A stretch of 64,000 bases of DNA from Glandiceps talaboti (taxonomy: Eukaryota > Hemichordata > Enteropneusta > Spengelidae): the NCBI RefSeq assembly GCF_964340395.1, contig NC_135570.1, forward strand, positions 5,540,322-5,604,321, read 5' to 3'. The notes under the pieces are model-generated. The model did no database searches. It had not been told where the DNA came from and saw only the letters and a program-made list of their open reading frames with translations. The position numbers were made by a program, and so were the translations under genes. This document shows, piece after piece, positions 57,446 through 64,000 of the stretch; the stretch's first letter is position 1, and the number at the start of each line of letters is the position of its first letter.

Positions 57446-58200
57446 TTGGCCCTAGCAACCATGACCACGCCCTTAGCAACAACCAAATGGCAGTATATTT
57501 TGGTCAAATAACATCATATGGTAGGCAAATGAATAAACATTCAAAAAATGTATGCAAATACCGTAGCAACCATGACCACGCCCATAGCAACAGCCAAACG
57601 GTCGTGTATTTCACAAAGATAAGAACAGGGATTAATAGACAATTGAATAAACGTTCAAAAAGTGTATGTAAATTTGCCTAGCAACAAGACCACGCCCATA
57701 GCAACAGCCAAATAATCATGTATATTACAAAGATAACAACAGGAATAGAAAGACAAATGAATAAACATTCAAAAAATGTATGCAAATGTGCCTAGCAACA
57801 AGACCACGCCCATAGCAACAGCCAAATGATCACATATATTGCAAAGATAACAAAGGGGATTAATAGACAATTGAATAAACATTCAAAAAATGTATGTAAA
57901 TATGCCTAGCAACAAGACCACGCCCATAGCAACAGCCAAATAATCACATATATTGCAAAGATAACAGGAATAGAAGACAAATGAATAAACATTCAAAAAA
58001 TGTATGCAAGTGTGCCTAGCAACAAAACCACGCCCATAGCAACAGCCAAATGATCACATATATTGTGAAGATAACAATGGAGATTAATAGACAATTGAAT
58101 AAACATTCAAAAAATGTATGTAAATATGCCTAGCAACAAGACCACATCCATAGCAACAGCCAAATGATAGCATATATCGTAAAGATAGCAACATGGTTGG
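57446..58200 (+). repeat. Satellite-like tandem array, about 114-bp unit, seven copies
   Basis: CCACGCCCATAGCAACAGCC recurs near 57575, 57689, 57803, 57917, 58027 and 58141, with a first, more diverged copy near 57468. Unit text includes AATAAACATTCAAAAAATGT. It occupies the space where CDK11 C-lobe exons would be expected. Confidence 0.92.
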
Positions 58201-58510
58201 ATAGGCAACTGGATAGTCATTCACCAAATGAACACTTATTGTTCGCATGTTAGCATTTTTAAAAACTGTACAGTTGTGCTACTACGCCATTGGCGGTATT
58301 TTTAATGGTTCTGATTGGACATTTGAAAATCCAAGATGGCCGCCATAATCTGTCATTGTTTTTCATGTTTTGCCAATGATTTGATGCAACCAATCATCTC
58401 AGGCAAAGTGGGGTATACTTCCTCCATAAAAATTGATTACGTTTCTTCAAGGGAGAACCAAGATACACAGAGTGAAAAGCAAAACTAAATTTAAAAACAT
58501 TTTTTTCTAG

Positions 58511-58706
58511 GTCTTTACCATACAACCCTGGTACGAGACGTATCACTGCAGACACAGCATTAGAACATGAATATTTCAAAGACTCACCTCTACCAATGAA
58601 TGAGTCTGATTTCCCTACATGGCCAGCCAAAAGTGAGCAGCCGAGAAACACTAAGAGAGAAACAAGTCCTAAAGCTCCTGAAGGTGGAATGAATTTCAAC
58701 AAATTG
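58511..58706 (+). pseudogene. CDK11: CDK11-like exon, intact (C-terminal kinase end and tail)
   Basis: Encodes LPYNPGTRRITADTALEHEY, PLPMNESDFPTWPAKSEQ and a SPKAPEGG tail matching the CDK11 C-terminus. It begins with one base completing a codon (phase 2 in) and ends in phase 0. That phase is incompatible with exon 56149-56233 directly before it. Confidence 0.85.
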
Positions 58707-59209
58707 GTAAGTCATAGTGCACATCAAATCTTTTAATCAAATGACAGTAAAAGTAACAGTCAAAAGAAAATCGCGAAGTGTACACGACATCAGATTGAGT
58801 TCACATCTAGACTGTCCAATACGTTGCTGGGGTGTCCTTATCATAATTCCCCTTACAACTGTAGGCACACTGTGGCAATCAAATCAAATGAATCACCTAC
58901 TGTTGCCATGCGACGTCTGGTATATGTAAATATGGTGCTGATATATGTAACATAATGCCCAACCTCAAAAACCTTAGAAAAATCCTGTAAACTACATCTC
59001 ACTAATACATCCATGATCTATGAGAGCTACCTTATCATCCCTTCACAGGCAACTGTAGGCACAGTGTTGTGGAAATCAAATCAAAAGAATCTCACCTTCT
59101 GTTGCCAATAGACATCTGGTATATCTGTACATATATGTAAAGGTGTTGTTGTGTAATCTCCAACTTATGGGGGCCACCAAATGTAAACATTCACACCTGT
59201 CAAAGAGCT

Positions 59210-59380
59210 ATCTGCAGATTTTGATCATAACATGTCCAAAAAAAATTGGGGAAAGTAATAGCAGTTTTGAACGTTTCGACAGCTAGACATGTGTTGTTGT
59301 GACGGAGAATGACCAGAGTGCATACTAGTATTTCATATTTTTTGTTCTAAATGGCATGTGCATGGTATAATGGGCTTTAA
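59210..59380 (+). mobile_element. Dispersed repeat (TTCCCCAAT family), partial copy
   Basis: AATTGGGGAAAGTAATAGCA, GTTGTTGTGACGGAGAATGA and GCATGTGCATGGTATAATGG match the copies at 22740-23060 and 23690-23990 in the same orientation. Confidence 0.6.
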
Positions 59381-59499
59381 AACCACTGCACCAGTGATAA
59401 AATAAAAAATTAGTTTTATTAAATTTTTGGCTATATAAAATTTGATTATTAAATTCTAATAAAACGTCTTTAATAATCTCCCAGTGATGTCAAACTAGT

Positions 59500-59970
59500 C
59501 AAAAGATTCATGTTGATTTTATATTCAGTGTCTGCATATTATATTTTGCACAAGCCAAGTTGAAGACATTCACACACAAAATATGGAATTTATAGTATAC
59601 CGTGGTCTTCCTACATCATGCCAATGTAGTCAAAATTCATGTCGATTGTATTCAGTGTCTGCATATTATACTTCGCACAAGCTAAGTTGAAGACATTCAC
59701 ACAAAAAAATATGGAATTTATACCAGGTCTTCCTACATCATGCCAATTTTGTATTCAGTGTCTGCATATTATACTTTGCACAAGCCAAGTTGAAGACATT
59801 CACACAAAAAATATGGAATTTATACCGTGGTCTTCCTACATCATGCCAATGTAGTCAAAATTCATGTCGATTGTATTCAGTGTCTGCATATTATACTTTG
59901 CACAAGCCAAGTTGAAGACATTCAAACAAAAAATATGGAATTTATACCGTGGTCTTCCTACATCATGACA
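59500..59970 (+). repeat. Tandem repeat, about 105-125 bp unit, four copies
   Basis: TTCAGTGTCTGCATATTATA recurs near 59527, 59652, 59757 and 59878, with GCACAAGCCAAGTTGAAGAC and AAAATATGGAATTTATACCG in each. The unit shares its AATATGGAAT region with the dispersed family near 55740 and 55950 and may derive from it. Confidence 0.88.
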
Positions 59971-60194
59971 AAGTCATTGGTTCTTCATTGCTCAAAATCA
60001 AATGTTCAAAGTCACCACTATTTTGTTTTCATTTTTCATAAATTATGCACGTAGAATTTTGCTTTCCTCAGCTGGAAATTTTGAAAATAGGTGAGACAAA
60101 TGGGCGATGGTGTTTCACTATTCATCTTTTAGCTTGAAAAAAATTACTTTAGTGCAAAATACTAAACCTTTCATTTGTTTATTATTTTGTACAG

Positions 60195-60296
60195 GGTGAA
60201 GACGATGCTGACATTGATAAAGGATTCAGACTCACATTGGCTTCCCAGGGATCATCAGCGAAAGGAACGAGCCAATCTGAAATTTCGATCTTTTGA
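60195..60296 (+). pseudogene. CDK11: CDK11-like last exon, intact
   Basis: Encodes GEDDADIDKGFRLTLASQG, the CDK11 tail (family form GDDDL-ETGF-L). TGA at 60294-60296. Phase 0 in, joining properly to 58511-58706. Confidence 0.85.
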
Positions 60297-60779
60297 CACA
60301 CAGACTTGAAAAGTACTTTATTGTATGTAGATTGAGAGGAGTATGCCCCAGATTTGGCAAAGTGAAAGCTACAATTCTTCATCATGGCTGCTGAGTGTTT
60401 GGCTGTGCATGAAACTGTGAACAAATTGTTCAGAAGTGCTTAAATGAGCAATACAGTACATGAATATCAGGTGAGAACTAGACGTCACATGGAGACATGA
60501 TTCAGTTAGTCTTAAGCATGCAACAAGTAGACAACAGGATGTATTTCAGTCAGTTATTTTACAATGCCATTCACAATAATGTTGTCAAACTTAGCATTCT
60601 AAAAATGCTACGAAATGGTTATGTAGGATGAATAACATTTATTTATCTACTGTCAAAAATATTTTGATCTTTCACCAAAGTGTTACCCTCCGAAACATAT
60701 GTAGTGAATTTTGAAGTGCGCCCCCAATGATGATTGTATTGTGTTCTTTTGTTTACTAGACTAACAGTGAGAGGTGTAA

Positions 60780-61425
60780 CTTTACCAGGACACTACACTG
60801 TACAACATTTTACCCACAACTCTCTCTGATTTGTAGTGTTGGACTTCATCTCCTTGAAGTCAGACAAATCTCACCAGTGTATAGGGTTTTGTAAAAACAT
60901 TTTTTCCATTTGGCAAGCGTAGAATTGCCAATGATGAGTTTCTGAATACACATTTTCATTGGTTCTGGTATCAATGATTTATTGCTGAAGGAGTAGCAAT
61001 TTTAGGAATTTGTCAGCAGATTTTCTTGAAAGACATACAGAATATTTGCAACGAAACTAAGGAAAATATATGCACCTGTTATGACTTTGCCAAAGGTATA
61101 GATTTATTTGAATACGTATAACAAAAGAAATTTACACACTAAAACTCATCATACACACTGACTACCCAAGTTATTGACACTTTGACATTGGAAAGTGTTT
61201 TATTCACAGCACATGCTTAATTTAGTTGTTAGTACATTTTTATACAAAATGTAGAACTTTATTTTTGATTCCTAAGCGTTCTTTTGCTACATATTAATTA
61301 AACTTAATAACTATGCTTAAAATGTTGAAAAGTATGGATTACTGAAGAAGTTATTAAATAAGGAACCTCCAAGCATACCAATCAGAGAGAGTTGTGGGTA
61401 AGATATTGTACAGTGCACTATGTCT
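60780..61425. mobile_element. Non-autonomous element with inverted ends, copy 2
   Basis: One end is GTACAACATTTTACCCACAA with CTCTCTCTGATTTGTA; the other is AATCAGAGAGAGTTGTGGGT with TATTGTACAGTGCA. It is opposite in orientation to 46560-47200 and matches it over most of its length. No coding frame remains. Confidence 0.82.
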
Positions 61426-62059
61426 TTGTATGTAAATTTTAGCTCTCCCTGCATCTTCTTACAACATCCTCACTTAGTCTCCAGGGACCAGGGTAAAACA
61501 GGAATTAAGTACAGCTTCTTCACAGTACACAATGTTGTTCTCATGCTTATCAAATTGTAAAGCAGTGACTTTCATAGTAGCTTTAACCAGTCAGAATGTA
61601 CTACTCCATTCCAAGGTGAAACTGGGATATCACTGAAGGTTCCTCATTTTACCCAAATGGTGACTAATTAAATTATTCTATATATCTCATCATAACAACT
61701 TAATGCAGTCAAGGATATTTCTGCCTTTAGTACAGTTGTATTGATTACTGTTATGAAATTACTCTTAGAAAATAGGGTTGACATTTATATTTGTACTTGG
61801 AATATATTGAACAAAGTCTAGTAAGAATTATAGTAGTCTTTATTTGGAGTGGTACATTATAATTGGTTACAGCTACTATGAAAGTTAATTTGTGTCATTT
61901 ATTTTGAAATTGTTTCAAAATTATACTTAATAAATAAATGTTCTAATAAAGAATCATTTGTTGTGTAGCAAAAAAAAGTTCTTAACACTTACATTTATTT
62001 AACACTGAAATTTATAGTCAATAAAAAAATGTTCTAATAAAGAATTATTTGCAATTCTT

Positions 62060-62220
62060 TTTTTCAACTCCAATCCTATTCCTATTCTTACTCCAACTCC
62101 TACTCCAACTCCAACTCCTACTCCTACTCCTACTCCAACTCCTACTCCAACTCCTACTCCAACTCCTACTCCTACTCCAACTCCTACTCCTACTCCTACT
62201 CCTACTCCTACTCCTACTCA
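62060..62220. repeat. (CTCCTA)n/(CTCCAA)n hexanucleotide repeat
   Basis: About 27 TACTCC/AACTCC units. On the - strand it follows the tRNA-like SINE head at 62222-62350, as a SINE tail would. Confidence 0.92.
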
Positions 62221-62221
62221 G

Positions 62222-62350
62222 GACTCAGGACTCAGGACTCAGACTTGCCAGTCTAGGAATTGAACTCAGGACTTGCCAGTCTAGGAATTGAACTCAGGAC
62301 TCTGTCTTGCCAGTCCACAATCTTACCCACTACTCTGTCGGGTCCCCCCC
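62222..62350 (-). mobile_element. tRNA-derived SINE with hexanucleotide tail
   Basis: On the - strand it reads GACCCGACAGAGTAGTGGGT with an A-box form, then AGTTCAATTCC as a B box, repeated twice by internal duplication, ending in GAGTCCTGAGT before the hexamer array. Non-coding. Confidence 0.65.
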
Positions 62351-62426
62351 ATTTTACACATGTGTGTTTATCACTTTTATCTTTTACAATCACCAAGTGA
62401 ATGAAAAAAAATGTCTATACCATAAC

Positions 62427-62502
62427 AGGAATTGAACCTGAAACTTTACAGGCTAAGGGTTTGAAGTCAAGAACCTTAACCACTGTGCCACATGGGTCGT
62501 GT
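62427..62502 (-). mobile_element. tRNA-derived SINE head
   Basis: On the - strand TGGCACAGTGGTTAAGG is a close A-box match and GGTTCAATTCC a close B-box match at tRNA-like spacing, with GACCCATG at the start and CCTGTTATGG at the end. It lacks a full pairing acceptor stem, so it reads as a SINE head and not a functional tRNA gene. Confidence 0.65.
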
Positions 62503-62519
62503 GATGATATACATTACTT

Positions 62520-64000
62520 TAAACCCTACATATTTAAAGGATATTAATTATATAGAAAATATATATGTGTGCATTAGCACTTTACTCGAATTTTGCCAAC
62601 AATCTGCCGAACACTGCATTGGTAGCTATTGCAAGTAAGACTTTCTGTAGTGTAGTATCTGCTTTAGTCACACTGAAATAAAACACAATTTTTTCTTATG
62701 GAAAAAATGAAAATATTTTTTTATTGCTTGGCAATGCAAAGTAATTTGAAAAAATAGAGAGTACATAACTACTTGTCAAAATTAGCATGTGAAAAAGTCT
62801 TTGTTACTGATGATAAAAATAAAATGGGAGAGTTGAGAGCAAATAAATATTACCCCCTCTGATAGAAAAATGATTGGACATTGCAAGTGAAATATTTTCA
62901 TACCCTATTACATAGATATCAAATATTGTATTTCAATTTGTTTTCAATTCTAGTGTATGTCTCGCACAAAATATTCTATTTTCTCAATATTGCAGAGAAG
63001 GCTATTAAGGAGCTGTGATGGACATTTTGTATCCATGGTTACAGACATTTTGTATCCATGGTTACAGAGACCCATAAGCATGTAGTTCATCACAGACAGG
63101 TATTTTCAAAATTTATTATATACATTCAAAAATAAAAAAAGAACATTTACAAAGAAAGAAAATATACATATTACTAACTTAATTTTTAGTCACAATATTA
63201 AAGAAAATAAATGTGAAAAGTGTTTTCTTTTATATGGAAGGCAGTGTTTAGAATAAAGCACTTTGGTGGCAGTGTGGTGCGAGGCAAGTTCATCTGAAGC
63301 TAATGTATATGTATATGTATTGTAGCTGTTTTTATAAAATATGTACACGAAGAAATTCAATATGAGTGAATTTACAGTACTTTTCAAACTGTCAACTAAT
63401 GATTTAACTTATCAACGGAATAATGCAACAAAGGGAATGTAATGATTTAGGACACAGAGAACTTGTTTTATACAAGTAGGAAGACTTTGAGATATTATAT
63501 GGTGGTGTGTTTGTGTCGTTTTGTTTGGAAAACACTGTTGCAATCTTACAACATACTATCAGTACCAGGAAACTACAAACTAAATGATATCTAATTTTTC
63601 TACACTATGATAAATAATATGTTATTGGTGAGTTTTTTGGTGAATAAAGAAGTGGACAGTAATGACAGTATAATGATAGAAATGATATTTTAGGCCAAAA
63701 AAAAAAAGAATTGTTTCTGGTCAGGACATTTTGTGTAAAGTGGTGCAATGACAATATTTTTTTTATAATTCTCAACAAACCTGTCACTCAATCTACTATT
63801 TATGACAGGTACTGTTCTTTTTATTTAGTACTTTAGAGAAGGGTGTATGTCAGGGCAGATGTCATTTGCTTGTTTATGATGCTCTGCAGTTGTCTTCACT
63901 GAAGTAGGGAGGGTTATTTTAGTGTTTCCCCGAATCTGCAGACTACATGGGCTGGACATATACAAAGAAAAAAGACAGACGGGAGGGTATTTAAGTGATA
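62520..64000. other. Intergenic sequence to the window end
   Basis: A+T-rich, with no recognised gene. A direct duplication of GGACATTTTGTATCCATGG lies near 63020 and 63045. Short frames show no motifs. Confidence 0.5.

Noticed and set aside
62427-62502. Functional tRNA gene
   Set aside because: A and B boxes are present but the ends do not pair as an acceptor stem, so it is called a SINE head.

Overview
The window is animal nuclear DNA. It is A+T-rich, carries GT-AG spliced genes with introns of about 160 to 5,700 bases, and is full of microsatellites, foldback elements, tRNA-like SINEs and decayed retroelements. Gene content and repeat style fit a non-vertebrate metazoan, probably a marine invertebrate; I cannot name the species from sequence alone. 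All recognised genes and gene remains are on the + strand, except a retroelement fragment on the - strand.

Layout. Bases 1-6849 are intergenic, with hairpins, microsatellites and a foldback MITE with a 9-bp target duplication. Bases 7102-34199 hold a complete SEC24A/B-type COPII cargo-adaptor gene: 22 coding exons, 1,367 codons, every junction in frame. Its first third encodes a long Pro/Gly/Gln-rich tail on phase-1 symmetric exons, including a 21-nt microexon and a coding minisatellite. Zinc-finger, trunk, beta-sandwich, helical and gelsolin-like regions follow. Its introns hold several transposon families. Bases 34200 to about 35690 are its 3' UTR.

Bases 38550-49475 hold a complete nine-exon gene (570 codons) for an ankyrin-repeat DHHC palmitoyltransferase: five ankyrin-like repeats, about six membrane segments, a DPG motif and a DHHC zinc domain with unusual residues after the catalytic Cys. 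It is not a clear match to ZDHHC17/13; the membrane and catalytic half looks closer to ZDHHC23. Two exons lie just downstream of very long microsatellites.

Bases 49476-54850 are intergenic, with MITEs, short tandem repeats and, at 53855-54838 on the - strand, a frameshifted DIRS-like reverse transcriptase/RNase H fragment. An 18-nt match to a tRNA-Lys primer-binding site lies at 55167-55184. Bases 55513-60296 hold the remains of a CDK11 (PITSLRE) kinase gene: one exon with indels and three intact ones. The exons for the catalytic loop and most of the C-lobe are absent, and transposon-derived sequence and a 114-bp satellite fill the space. Bases 60297-64000 hold another non-autonomous element and tRNA-derived SINEs.

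The genes do not form an operon or pathway, although SEC24 (ER export) and the palmitoyltransferase both act in the secretory membrane system. The strongest leads are the CDK11 relic, the inverted pair of roughly 620-bp elements, the TTAA-associated foldback family, the 9-bp-TSD foldback MITE, the nested insertion at 31850-32225 and the divergent DHHC enzyme. I saw no unmistakably new molecular system.
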